Source of the DNA: Siphonodentalium dalli
Lineage: Eukaryota; Mollusca; Scaphopoda; Gadilida; Siphonodentaliidae
Direction: 5' to 3'
Length of the DNA: 64,000 bases
Assembly (NCBI GenBank): GCA_032622095.1
Contig: CP136067.1
Coordinates: forward strand, 96,588,707-96,652,706
A program made the position numbers and the translations under genes. The first letter of the stretch is position 1; each line of letters begins with the position of its first letter. This document shows, one piece after another, positions 22,687 to 32,496 of this stretch. The notes beneath the pieces were generated by a model. It was not told where the DNA came from. It saw nothing but the letters and a program-made list of their open reading frames with translations, and made no database searches.

Positions 22687-23857
22687 ATAGTTAAACCTCT
22701 CCAAACCAGACCCTCTACAATCCGAACCCCACTCCATTCCGAACGAATTGTTCGGTCCCGAATTTACCCCAAGTGCATTGTCACTAATTATTACCTCTGT
22801 AATCCGAAACCTCTGTACTCCGAATACCGGACTGGTTTATTAGTCCGTAAGTGAACAAATACACTAATGTTTACCTCCAAAATCCGAACGCTTAAGGCGA
22901 TGGAAGAGGCTGAACGCAATCAGTTAAAAGGTAATGATGTGAACGTTTCCGCATTTGAATTGACCTGTGTTTGACCTCGATCACTATCAGTGGCAGCAGT
23001 TAGTTACAAACGGACGAAGTGTTCCTGGTACATTAATCAAATTTATTTACAAATTAAAACTAATATAATGCCTGAGAATAAAAAGATACTGCCGTATTTA
23101 TATTTTATCTTATTCTAAATAAATTCTGAAAGCGATACCAGACGAACGCGCGTGCACACATGTAATGTATTTCGTACTATTGAATAAGCGTACCAATTTA
23201 TTTAGCGGTATTTTGTATCGGCAAAACTTTGAAACAGATTAAAACAACAGGTGACTAATTAGATGCGCCTAAACCAGAATTGGTTACTGCACTGCACCAC
23301 CTTCAGATACATGCAGATACAGATAGATACATGTTTGCTTATATCACAAACTGATTGAACAATGGTGACTTCACAGGTAATTAGAGCAGTGACACATTGT
23401 TTTTACATCAGCTATTGTGCTGGAATGGACTCTTTGTTTTTACAGCAATTGTCCAAACTAAACACTAATTCACTAAAAGTACAGGACAGTGGTTTATTGT
23501 TACCATCACAGTTTTATTAAATAAAATTATCACCATTAATGAGCCGTCGGGAAAACCGTCAACATTTTCAAAAACCACGAATCACCGTAAAATGTATCGT
23601 TTCCGTGTTTCCTGGTTTATCTATACATATATTTATTTCTTATTATAGCATGTTTATCTATTGCAATTTATGTTTATTTTGTACTTTATTGAATAAAGTT
23701 TAAGTAATCAGTAATGAGGTGTTCGGGTCTCGATAACTCTTACTGACGGCGGCAATATATACCGCTGGTTTTGCGATTTTCTGTAAACCGAACACCTCTA
23801 TAAACCAAACAGAAGGGCCGGTCCAAAGGGTGTTCGGTTTAGAGAGGTTTTACTGTA
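22687..23857. mobile_element. Pogo/Tigger-like non-autonomous DNA transposon
   Basis: The left end reads GTTAAACCTCTCCAAACC and CTCTACAATCCGAAC; the right end (23825-23857) is GTTCGGTTTAGAGAGGTTTT followed by ACTGTA. CAGTAAAACCTCT..AATCCGAAC-type ends with TA flanks are typical of pogo/Tigger elements. The inside has no recognisable transposase. Confidence 0.65.
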
Positions 23858-24177
23858 TATGTAAAATAAGAAATTGTTGAGTTCGCAGACATCAAAAGAT
23901 GGCTACAAAATAACATATACAAGATGTACTCGATGTACACCGAGAAAGTATGACTGATAATCACTCAGAATGCCAAAGCAATCTTAAAGTGGAGCTTAAC
24001 TCAATGCATTTTAAAATTATTTTTCTTGCTATTGGGTTTGGGTCAAAGAAAATTACTGGAACATCATGTGTACTTATATTTGGACGTTTTTGCTGATACC
24101 ACCAGCAATCGGCTTGTTTTTATAATTATATTGAGCTGTATTATGGCATTAAGAGTGGCATTGTATTTCTCAGTCCT
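23858..24177. other. Intron 13 sequence without recognised feature
   Basis: AT-rich and apparently unique within the window. No family similarity, no repeat partner seen. Confidence 0.4.
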
Positions 24178-24790
24178 TTAGGTTCCACGATGATCATCAT
24201 GGACGTGGGGCATTTATCTTCCACAATAATCGTCAGGGACGGCATTTATCTTCCACAATGATCACCAGGGATGGCATTTATCTTCCATGATGATCGTCAT
24301 GCATGGCATTTATCTTCCACAATGATCACCAGGGATGGCATTTATCTTCCATGATGATCGTCATGCATGGCATTTATATTCCACGATGATTGTCATGCAT
24401 GGCATTTATATTCCACGATGATTGTCATGCATGGCATTTATCTTCCACGATGATCCCATGCATGGCATTTATCCTCCATGATGATCGTCAGGGACGGCAT
24501 TTATCTTCCATGATGATCGTCATGCATAGCATTTATCTTCCATGATGATCGTCATGCAAGGCATTTATCTTCCATGATGATCGTCATGCAAGGCATTTAT
24601 CTTCCATGATGATCATCAGGGACGGCATTTATCTTCCATGATGATCATCAGGGACGGCATTTAACTTCCATGATGATCGTCATGCATGGCATTTATCTTC
24701 CACAATGATCGTCAGGGACAGCATTTATCTTCCACAATGATCATCATAGACATGAGGCATTTATCTTTCATGATGATTATCATGGAATCA
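24178..24790. repeat. About 32-bp minisatellite, roughly 18 copies, in intron 13-14 side
   Basis: Repeated GGCATTTATCTTCCATGATG followed by ATCGTCATGCAT or ATCGTCAGGGAC. Units are imperfect, with CACAATGATCACC and related variants. It lies in the intron between exons 13 and 14. No coding potential is supported. Confidence 0.93.
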
Positions 24791-24859
24791 GAGAAACAGG
24801 GCTTTGAAATAGGCAAAAAAATCACACCCACTCTCTTTGTTCAGCATATGTTTTTGTAT

Positions 24860-25120
24860 TTAACCCTTTGAGTGCCAGGTCCGATTTTTGTATCAACCCA
24901 TATACCCTGTGCCAATGCATTCTCTTATATATGCGAGTCGACCATAGGTCGCCTCGCATATATAAGAGAATGCATTGGCTTAACAATTCTTTTTTTTTTA
25001 CAATTTTTTACAATTTTTTACAATTTTTTACAATTTTAATATATTTTATTATATTCTTTAACAGACTTATTGTGTAGGTTTAGGGCCGATAATATCGGCC
25101 CCTGGCACTCAAAGGGTTAA
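24860..25120. mobile_element. piggyBac-type MITE, GAGTGCCAGG ends (261 bp)
   Basis: TTAACCCTTTGAGTGCCAGG is mirrored exactly at the right end, with TTAA outermost. The interior holds the GCCAATGCATTCTCTTATAT palindrome and a T-rich stretch. The copy at 28598-28819 is the same element in the opposite orientation. Confidence 0.92.
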
Positions 25121-25363
25121 GGACTATTTCTGTTGTCAGGTATCAGGTTGTCAGGCTATAAACACAGTACAGGGTGATGCATTAATTAGTATACATCACT
25201 ATCCAATCTCAATTTATTCCACATAAACAAAGGGGGACGAGCTGACCATGAGGGATGTGCCAGCAAGAGAGGAGTAGGTTCGAATGGTGAGTATGGTGTG
25301 ATGCATCATGTACTAACCTCTTGAAGTATGGACCACATGTTCATATGAGTATATGTATAATAA

Positions 25364-25587
25364 ACTAACCTAGGACTTCCTGAATGGACCGGATGACATT
25401 GTGTTTGTATGCATAAAGCAAAGTGGAGTCGACAGTCCGAACATAGGGCTCTTATGGACCCACACATAGTGAACTAACCTCGCACTTACTGAATGGACCA
25501 GACGACATTGTGTTTGTATGCATAAAGCATAGTGGAGTCGACATTGTGAACATAGGGGTCGAATGGACCCACACATAGTGAACTAAC
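25364..25587 (-). repeat. Two downstream copies of exon 13 3' end and donor
   Basis: The segment GCATACAAACACAATGTCGT through the GTTAGTT donor recurs twice after exon 13, with periods of about 110-117 bp. The copies begin GTCGACT or similar and end in AG/GTTAGTT-like donors. They keep partial open frames on the minus strand but lack acceptors. Confidence 0.87.
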
Positions 25588-25773
25588 CTCGGACTTCCTG
25601 AATGGACCAGACGACATTGTGTTCGTATGCATAACAGTTGGCATAATGGAGTCGACACTCTGAACATTCTCCAAGTAATTTCCTAATATGGACATAGCTT
25701 CACCATCGTCATTACATTTTAGAAGAGCGTATCTATTGCTATCCAATACACACAGCGCAATTTGGAATATGAC
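25588..25773 (-). CDS. TBC1D9-like exon 13: end of TBC domain
   Basis: Sixty-two codons, phase 0 to 0 (residues 398-459). It starts VIFQIALCVLDSNRYALLKC and has DDGEAMSILGNYLENV, matching the family's VIFQLALAVLD...L..C.DDGEAM..LG.YL. The C-terminal part (VMHTNTMSSGPFRKSE) is less conserved. The acceptor is tttgcag/GTCATA and the donor is TCCGAG/GTTAGT. The 3' end with its donor is copied twice downstream, and the acceptor region is repeated as short units upstream. Confidence 0.9.
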
Positions 25774-25880
25774 CTGCAAAATACACAGCACAATTTGAAT
25801 ATGACCTCAAAATACACAGCCCAATTTGGAATATAACCTGCAAAATATGAAGCGCAATTTGGAATATGACCTTGAAACTA
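25750..25880 (-). repeat. Short tandem repeat over the exon 13 acceptor
   Basis: About 36-bp units carrying AATTTGGAATATGACCTGCA are repeated roughly four times. One unit overlaps the exon 13 start and its TTTGCAG acceptor. At least one upstream unit keeps a plausible TTGCAG acceptor. Confidence 0.75.
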
Positions 25881-26805
25881 TATACTTGAAATGAATACAA
25901 ATATCAATAATATATACATAAAAGAGAGAGAACTACCAGGTTGGTTTAGGTAAGTGATTATTGCATGAGAGTGATTGGCATAATTATACCCGAAGACTCA
26001 AGTGCGAGTGTGGCTCTATATCTATCACATAATCCGACCATTATTCCATTCATTAAACCCATTCTATAATGATATACAATGGTCATTTTATAACTGTAAA
26101 TAGTGCCAGGTGTACCCAAATGTATTATTGTTTCGCAAAATGACCTTTGGCTTTCGGCTTTTTCGTCTGTTTACATTCCGTATACTAAATTGATGTTTGT
26201 AACTATTTTTATTTAGTTTGAACAAATATTTCATTAAATTTAAGCCACTAAATAGTACATAGAGTCATAGTTATCTGGGACAATTTCTTTACATGGGCAA
26301 ACAATGCATAGTTACGTGAAATGTCATCACAGGCCTTATAGAAGCCGCTGTTAATTACACATCACATTTATTTATTTAAGTATGTTTTATAGAGGTTTTG
26401 GATCAAGTAATAAATAGAATATACAACTCGTCCCAGCAGTAAATTAGGTCTGGAACTTGCCAAAGACTCGGTCCAGGACCTAATTTACTCGAATCGTTTT
26501 GTAAATTTCGCTATAAACTGGGGACTTGTTGTAGATCCTCTATTTATTACATGCCCCATTCCCAAACAAAAGCAACATTTAACACACTCTTCAAATTGAC
26601 ATTGTCCATAAGTTGGGTAATTCATCATTATATACCCCGATGATTTTACTCTCCATCATTATTGATACATAGTTATACTAATTATATACTAATTATTTTC
26701 AGATGGTTGCATTTTGGAACATGTTCATATAATAAGTGGGATGATCACAAACTTGTATATAGGATATTATGATAGCTTTAATATATGCAGACATGTTTTG
26801 AATGG
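25881..26805. other. Intron 12 sequence with one foldback
   Basis: Mostly featureless AT-rich DNA. At 26386-26562 TAATAAATAGA...CAGTAAATTAGGTC pairs with GACCTAATTTACTCG...TCTATTTATTA, a MITE-like hairpin. No exon-like sequence seen. Confidence 0.6.
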
Positions 26806-27256
26806 TTAACCCTTTCATGATGGGAGCTTCCTGATTTTTGCGAAAGCCCTGTGCATTCTCTTATATATGTGAGTTTACCATAGTTCGCCTCACATATATA
26901 AGAGAATGCATTCGCCTAACAAATTTTATATTATTTTTTATAATTGTTAAAAAATGTAAGACAAAATGAAAAAAATGATAAAAAATTGTTAAAGAATGTC
27001 AGAAATGATGATAAAAAATGATAAAAATTGTTAAAGAATGTAAGAAAAAATGATAAAAATTTATAAAGAACGGAAGAAAAACGATAAAATAATAATAAAA
27101 AAAAAAATTATAAAAATTTGTTAAGGAATGTAATAATAATTGATAAAAAATTATGAAAATTTGTTGGACCTATGGTCAACTCGCATATATAGGAGAATGC
27201 ATTGGCATAAGGTCCTTAATGTTGTGCCAGTGCAGCTCCCGTCATCAAATGGTTAA
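26806..27256. mobile_element. TTAA-flanked MITE, CATGA-type left end, expanded interior
   Basis: TTAACCCTTTCATGATGGGA to the right end ATCAAATGGTTAA. One palindromic core lies near 26846-26913 and half a core near 27165-27206; between them an AT-rich tract has repeated TTGTTAAAGAATGTAAG units. It ends about 70 bp from exon 12's donor. Confidence 0.8.
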
Positions 27257-27329
27257 AGCCATACAACCATTTGAACCACAGCCAGGTAAGCAAACAGATT
27301 TTTTTATTTTAGAAACTGAACAAACTTAC

Positions 27330-27390
27330 TTTTGCTCCATCATAGAAGAAACAGTCGAGTATATCTACAGCACAGTTGAAAGGCATGACA
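27330..27390 (-). CDS. TBC1D9-like exon 12: TBC domain
   Basis: Twenty full codons after one base of a split serine: VMPFNCAVDILDCFFYDGAK, residues 378-397, matching the conserved VMPFE.A....DCFFYEG.K of TBC1D9 relatives. The acceptor is ttatag/TGTCATG and the donor is GCAAAA/GTAAGT, ending in phase 0. About 45 bp around its acceptor are duplicated upstream (27425-27465), which offers a second, partial acceptor region. Confidence 0.93.
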
Positions 27391-27465
27391 CTATAATAAG
27401 AAATAACACATTATCAGTAAAATGAAAGGCATGACACTATAATAAGAAATAACACATTATTAATT
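27380..27465 (-). repeat. About 45-bp tandem duplication over the exon 12 acceptor
   Basis: AAAGGCATGACACTATAATA followed by AGAAATAACACATTAT is present twice, at about 27380 and 27425. The first copy contains the exon 12 acceptor and first codons; the second repeats them in the intron. Confidence 0.85.
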
Positions 27466-27720
27466 AAAGCCACATGGCAGTTTTGGCTCCAAAATGAAAG
27501 GAATAATATTTGCTTTTTAAATTTCCTGGTATCAAAATTGGTTGATAAATACTTGAACTACCTTTCTACGAACATTATATGTCCCAGAAAGACGCATTGA
27601 AGTCATAAAAAACAGCCATTTGTATTTAATACAAAACTATTAAAAAAAATATTCACGAACTGCTTTCTCATCATTTTAATTTACAAATTTGTTGAAGGGT
27701 GTATCTAATGAAGTGTTCTT

Positions 27721-27874
27721 ACCTGAGAAATATAGTAAGGAACCAGGAGAGATATATCATACTAAGAAGGCCGGGCGTATCTAATGAAGTGTACTTACCT
27801 GAGAAATATAGTAAGGAACCAGGAGAGAGATATCATACTAAGAAGTCCGAGCGTATCTAATGAAGTGTACTTAC
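27721..27874 (-). repeat. Two further copies of exon 11 3' end and donor, 76-bp period
   Basis: The block from GATACGCTCGGACTTCTTAG through TTTCTCAG/GTAAGTACAC is present three times. The exon's own donor is followed at 76-bp intervals by two more complete donors near 27798 and 27722. The most distal unit is truncated. The spacing (76, not a multiple of three) means that switching donor once would shift the frame. Confidence 0.9.
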
Positions 27875-27986
27875 CTGAGAAATATAGTAAGGAACCAGGA
27901 GAGAGATATCATACTAAGAAGTCCGAGCGTATCTAACTTCTGATAAAGACTAGGAAGATACTCCTTAATCAATTCCTCAAAAACAC
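27875..27986 (-). CDS. TBC1D9-like exon 11: TBC domain
   Basis: Residues 340-376 with split codons. It reads VFEELIKEYLPSLYQKLD then LLSMISLSWFLTIFL, the family's SLSWFLTLFLS helix. The acceptor is cttgcag/GTGTTT and the donor is TTTCTCAG/GTAAGT. Only this donor position gives the two-base overhang completed by exon 12 (S of SVMPF). Its final ~50 bp and its donor are repeated twice downstream at 76-bp spacing. Confidence 0.94.
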
Positions 27987-28170
27987 CTGCAAGTGGAAGA
28001 AAACAAATCATGTTGACCACTCAAACATGGCTGCAAGTGTATACAATACCATTATCAAGTGTATACAATACAATATCATTATCAATTAGAATTTATTTTA
28101 AACAGCGGCATATCGAATCCATTGTTCGTCAGTGAACTTCGCAAACTTGTCAACAAGAACAAGAGTTTAC

Positions 28171-28322
28171 CAAGCCTGAGTTTAGTGTGCCTGTCATTTG
28201 CAGAATGAGGTCCCCAGAGGGTGAATTTAGTGATGCTAGCTCGCTATGAGGGATAGCGTCACTAAATTCACCCTCTGGGGACCTCATTCTGCAAATTACA
28301 GGCACACTAAACTCATGCTTGG
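28171..28322. mobile_element. Foldback element, complete hairpin (152 bp)
   Basis: CCAAGCCTGAGTTTAGTGTG at the left is mirrored, with one mismatch, at the right end. The arms include GAATGAGGTCCCCAGAGGGT and GAATTTAGTGA..CTA. It sits directly beside the partial exon 10 copy. Confidence 0.88.
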
Positions 28323-28327
28323 AGTTT

Positions 28328-28400
28328 ACCTTGATGAATTAGAGAACCAACAACTTTAGTGTTGTAATAATCTGGGAGGAGTCTGTCATATATCGAGTGG
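28328..28400 (-). pseudogene. Partial copy of exon 10 3' end with donor
   Basis: The segment encoding [14 protein letters not shown] and SLIHQ followed by G/GTAAAC repeats the end of exon 10 right after it. The donor is intact but no acceptor was seen in front of the copy. If the distal donor were used, the intervening sequence would be added to the transcript. Confidence 0.85.
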
Positions 28401-28433
28401 TGGTTGACCAATCAAATTTATCAATAAGTTTAC

Positions 28434-28580
28434 CTTGATCAATTAGAGCACCAACAACTTTAGTGTTGTAATAATCTGGGAGGAGTCTCTCACATATCGC
28501 AGTGAGAATCCAGAAAGCTTGCTCCTCGTCAGCATACAACAGGAGCACACTCGTCACGATGTTCATCGCTTGGCAGTAAC
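28434..28580 (-). CDS. TBC1D9-like exon 10: TBC glutamine-finger exon
   Basis: Residues 291-339 plus one base, starting [20 protein letters not shown] and continuing through [20 protein letters not shown] is the glutamine finger that, with the arginine finger of exon 8, performs GTP hydrolysis in trans on the Rab. The acceptor is atttacag/GTTACT and the donor is GATCAAG/GTAAAC, phase 1 to 1. A partial copy of its 3' end lies immediately downstream (28328-28400). Confidence 0.95.
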
Positions 28581-28597
28581 CTGTAAATAATATATTC

Positions 28598-28819
28598 TTA
28601 ACCCTTTGAGTGCCAGGGGCCGATCTTATCGGCCCTAAACCTACAAAATAAGTCTGTTAAAGAATATAAAAATAAATGTAAAAAAAAAAAAAATTGTTAG
28701 GCCAATGCATTCTCTTATATATGCGAGGCGACCTATGGTCGACTCGCATATATAAGAGAATGCATTGGCACAGGGTATATGGGTTGATACAAAAATCGAC
28801 CTGGCACTCAAAGGGTTAA
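28598..28819. mobile_element. piggyBac-type MITE, GAGTGCCAGG ends (222 bp)
   Basis: TTAACCCTTTGAGTGCCAGG and its mirror at the right end. It is the inverted relative of 24860-25120, with the same GGGCCGAT..ATCGGCCC subterminal palindrome and core. It lies 18 bp from the exon 10 acceptor, in the position of its branch region. Confidence 0.92.
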
Positions 28820-28821
28820 TA

Positions 28822-28940
28822 TGTATCTCCTAATAAGTATCTTGGACACTGAACTATTGGTTATATCCTTCATGCTCTGTATGTCATAGCAAACTTTCAA
28901 AAAAATTGGTACGAAATCCTTACGGTACGTTTATTCGCGC
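28822..28940. repeat. Diverged end of the CTTGCCCACTGAACT element family
   Basis: TATCTCCTAATAAGTATCTT, GGACACTGAACTATTGG and GGTACGAAATCC..ACGGTACGTTTAT follow the same order as 10198-10310. It appears to be an old copy of the same terminal sequence. Confidence 0.6.
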
Positions 28941-29394
28941 ACCAGTAAATGCCTACCGTTCTCTCGCATTCATGATTCCCAATCTGATAACGGCCAAAAA
29001 AACTGGTCTCTTCTATTTCTTCTATCCACAAGATAAATCGTTATATTATTCACTTTCATTATACAGTAATGTCCAGTCAGTTTTTGCTCTGTGGTTTAAT
29101 GAACACGCACATGGATGTAAACATTACTAAAATTTTGCGAGAATGAAAAATGTAGCAACTAGCATTTCTGCAATGAAACAGCTGCCCTTTTTCCGAGCAT
29201 CATGCTCAAAGTAATACTTCTGATTCTCGTCGGATTTTAGTCATGTATGCGGCCGTGATTTGCACTGGGTGAATGGCGATTTCGACTGGTCAAATATGTG
29301 CCAGTTGGGATGGATCAATTTGGAAGTGTAAAACCTATAAAGATATCTTTGATAGAGATATAAGAAAGGTTCTCTATTAATTTCTATTGATGTA
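28941..29394. other. Intron 9 sequence without recognised feature
   Basis: No exon-like or repeat-like signal recognised; short plus-strand frames show no similarity. Confidence 0.35.
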
Positions 29395-29915
29395 GTGGCA
29401 CGGTGGTGCAGTTGTTTGCATGCTAGACTTGTAAAATAATTGTGTGAAGCGGTGATGTGATAAAATCTTTACTCTCGGCCATTGAACATCAATCACTGCA
29501 TTCATGTTCAGCAAGCTACCTATACTACAACTGTAGTGGAATAATTAGATCGGTTAGCTCAGTTGTTTAGTGGGCCACACCTTTGAGACGGTCAGGGGTT
29601 TGAATCCGACATGGTATCGGTCGGACTTTGTGTCGCCATCTGAATTCCCAGTACCATGGGCATCATGGATCGATGCCATGAACGATGCTCCAAAAATTAT
29701 TTTAGGAGCAAAATAATCTTAGAAACATTGAAAATTATACTGCATACATTTCGTACCTCCGCTACTCCCATAGTGTTATGTCCAGCTGGGATGACACTGT
29801 GCTATGCACACAGTCGCACCGGGAGCCAACGCTAATGACCGCCTCATGTGCAACAATGTGCACACGTTAAAGAACACTACCATGGAGAGAAAGTCATGAG
29901 TGAACGGCAAAATTT
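29395..29915 (+). mobile_element. tRNA-derived SINE-like element
   Basis: An A-box-like TTAGCTCAGTTGTTTAGTGG (29557) and a B-box-like GGTTTGAATCC (29598) are correctly ordered and about 30 bp apart. A longer tail follows with GTGTTATGTCCAGCTGGGAT and ACACGTTAAAGAACACTACC, a phrase common at the 3' side of invertebrate SINEs. A weaker tRNA-like head (GCACGGTGGTGCAGTTG) precedes it. Confidence 0.6.
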
Positions 29916-30162
29916 TGTATCATCACTGAGAAAGTCCAGTGCCCGAAAGCTTTAATTATAGATAAGCTATTATATATTAAATACTGATTTAACTACACAG
30001 CCCCTCTGATCATTGGGCCATTCACAAAATTCTAAATTTCAGTAAGTTCTAATTTGCGGTAATGACTCGAAATCCCGGGGTTCAAAAATAGAAACTCAAT
30101 GGCAGGTGATCAGACCAACTACCATATATGTGTGTCTGAAGTTTACTGAGACTGGTGCTCAC

Positions 30163-30257
30163 CTATATTGGGATTCCTCCACGCATACGCCGTTAAAACT
30201 CGTCTCAACGTACATATACCGAGCTCTGACTGGAAGGCTGGATGCTCAGGTAGCGAC
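30163..30257 (-). CDS. TBC1D9-like exon 9: TBC domain
   Basis: Residues 259-290 with split codons at both ends. It reads [20 protein letters not shown] followed by [11 protein letters not shown], the conserved TBC stretch between the arginine and glutamine fingers. The acceptor is atttccag/GTCGCT and the donor is AATATAG/GTGAGC. The last base and exon 10 together make the glycine of the IGYCQ motif. Confidence 0.95.
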
Positions 30258-30586
30258 CTGGAAATTATACAAATCATTGTTAGCCAGGTATTATGACATA
30301 AGATTAATATGATTTTCAAGGTAGAAGATTGATAACTCCCAAAGTCATATCACAGAAACATAGAACATATCATAAAACGTTTTAGCTTTCTACGAATTCA
30401 GCCAGACACCCAATTTTATATTTGAATGCTACTAACATAAAAAAAATAACCCAGATAGCTATCTATATATAACCACATCTGTTGATATCAGAATTATCAT
30501 AGAATGCCTTCCTTTCGTCTTAATTTATGACATAATAATTAGTTTTTTAAATGCTGCTTTTCCTTTGAATATTATGCTAAACTTGA

Positions 30587-31030
30587 CAAGCCTTGAAATA
30601 GTGGATCTGTCATTTGCAGAATGAGGTCCCCAGAGGGTGAATTTAATGATGCTACCTCACACAGTGGGCTGGCATCACCAAACTCACCCTCTGGGGTCTT
30701 CAATCTGCTCAGTCCTCATCTACTGGGAAGTATCTATAGTCTCAAATTAACATTGTTTTTAGTTACTTTTTCCCTTTTGTTCAGTTTCTATATCCCCTAA
30801 TTTGCTAAAGATAAAATGCATAATCGATGTGACTAATGGGTAAACATCACCAACTTCAACTGGGGAACTTCAGTCTGATCCTAGGTCTCCCATAGCAGTT
30901 GAGGCCTAAAAAGAATTAGATTCATAAAGGATGAATTTAGTTATGCTAGCCCACTGTGCAGGATAACATCACTAAATTCCCCCTCTGGAGATCTCATTCT
31001 GCAAATGTAAGACATTATTTCAAGGCTTGA
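30587..31030. mobile_element. Foldback element, long form
   Basis: CAAGCCTTGAAATA at the left is mirrored near 31010-31030. Two pairs of inverted GGGTGAATTTA...TAAATTCACCCTCTGG arms flank a spacer with TCAGTTTCTATATCCCCTAA. The copy at 54945-55378 has the same plan in opposite order. Confidence 0.8.
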
Positions 31031-31204
31031 AACTTGAAATGACAAAATATATTTTTTTGCCTTGAAAAGGACATTTGTCAGTTTGACAACATATAGCTAT
31101 GATAAACTGAGGCTGACATTATGTTGTCGTTGATTTTGTGCCTCTTAACCACCATGGTACCCCCATGGTAACATAATTTTGTCACCATAGTATTGATGAC
31201 GGAC

Positions 31205-31299
31205 CTGTGTAGGTCTCTTTCTATCTCCTCTGTGGCAATCGTAGATTTACCCATACACTGCTTCAGAGCGTCTTCATAGTAACCCGTTTTAGTAGCCAT
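31205..31299 (-). CDS. TBC1D9-like exon 8: TBC arginine-finger exon
   Basis: Residues 228-258 plus two bases. It includes MATKTGYYEDALKQCMGKST and the finger segment ATEEIERDLHR. The IxxDxxR motif (I-E-R-D-L-H-R) supplies the arginine finger of TBC-type Rab GAPs; the finger arginine codon itself is split between exons 8 and 9. The acceptor is ttttcag/ATGGCT and the donor is CTACACAG/GTCCGT. Confidence 0.95.
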
Positions 31300-32357
31300 C
31301 TGAAAACAGATACAACATCGGTGATTCATACAAGGCCAAATAAAAAACATTATTTGAGTCCCAGACACTGCCACATTGAAATAAGTGGCCTGAATTGGAC
31401 ATTTTACTTCGATCTTTTATATTGTGACAAAAATACAACAAAAAAATTCAAAATTATTTTGGTATGTCCACATGTATTGAGCATTAATTGCAAAATACAT
31501 GAACTCTCAACATATCTCTGTGTTTAAATGTGTGAAGATTGAATATTATGTATACATATAGTGACATAGAACATAAAGTGGATGACTACATTGAAGAAAA
31601 TGATTAGCTGATCATCATGGTCTGGTGCACTTATTGTAACTCCAGAACAATGGAAAGGTAGTGAAGGAAATTTAGGATCACATCTTACAATGGAGAGGTG
31701 TCAATTTATAGATGAGGGAAGGTATCATAATCCATCCATCTGTACAAGAAACATTTCAATTGGACAGATGAACAGATAGACAGAGTAATAGACATCGCTC
31801 ATTTCTAGTCTTTTCGGAGGACAAAAATTTGCCTTTACAGTCCAATTTTGACAAACAATCACCAAAATATTATTAAAAAATAATATCTTTTTTAAAACAT
31901 GTACTGTCATCTGTAGGATATGAAACCTAAATGATTAATTATAAATTTCCAAGTTAAAACTATGAAAACACTAAGTTCAAAGTAAAAAATGGTCCATAAC
32001 TCAGTTTAAAATGGGCGGACGGGACCCAAAATCTAACTTGATCGTTATTTTATGGTGGTGAACCTACATACCAAATTTTCATTCTATTTATTTAACATTA
32101 TATAAAGTCAACAACAGGAAATGAAAATTGAGCCCAGATTTCAACAAAGGGTCATAACTCTGGTTAAAAATAGGCTGTTGGACCACAAAATAGAACTGGA
32201 CCTTTATTTTATGGTGGTGAACATACATACCATATTTCATATGGCTTAGTTCAATAGAACTAAAGTTAACATCCGGAAACGAAATATGAAGGGACAGATG
32301 GACGATGGACCAAAAATATAATACCTCCCATTTTTTAAACAAGCGTAAAAAACATTT
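31300..32357. repeat. Intron 7 with dispersed CATAACTC-type tandem repeats
   Basis: At 31985-32290, two ~155-bp units with GGTCCATAACTC or GGTCATAACTC, GGACC.AAAAT, TATTTTATGGTGGTGAAC and ATACATACCA..TTTCAT. These resemble the units at 55.9-56.3 kb and 57.3-58.3 kb. The rest (31300-31985) has nothing recognised. Confidence 0.6.
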
Positions 32358-32440
32358 AAAACAAATCTCATTCATAGCACCCGAGAACAGTAGCCAAGCC
32401 TCCCCTCTGTTTATGTCTGGAATTCCTTTGTTAATATATC
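32358..32440 (-). pseudogene. Degraded copy of exon 7 3' part
   Basis: About 80 bp downstream of exon 7, the segment encoding KGIPDINRGEAW and LLFSGAMNE is repeated with a few changes. The donor dinucleotide is ATTTGT instead of GTTTGT, so it has no canonical 5' splice site. It reads as a relic of local duplication. Confidence 0.88.
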
Positions 32441-32496
32441 TGCTCCGACAGAAAGACGGACGGACAGAACATGGGGGTATAAAACGAGTAACAAAC

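Noticed and set aside
30106-30312. Plus-strand open frame over exon 9
   Set aside because: It is the antisense shadow of the TBC exon, which has strong family similarity and splice sites.
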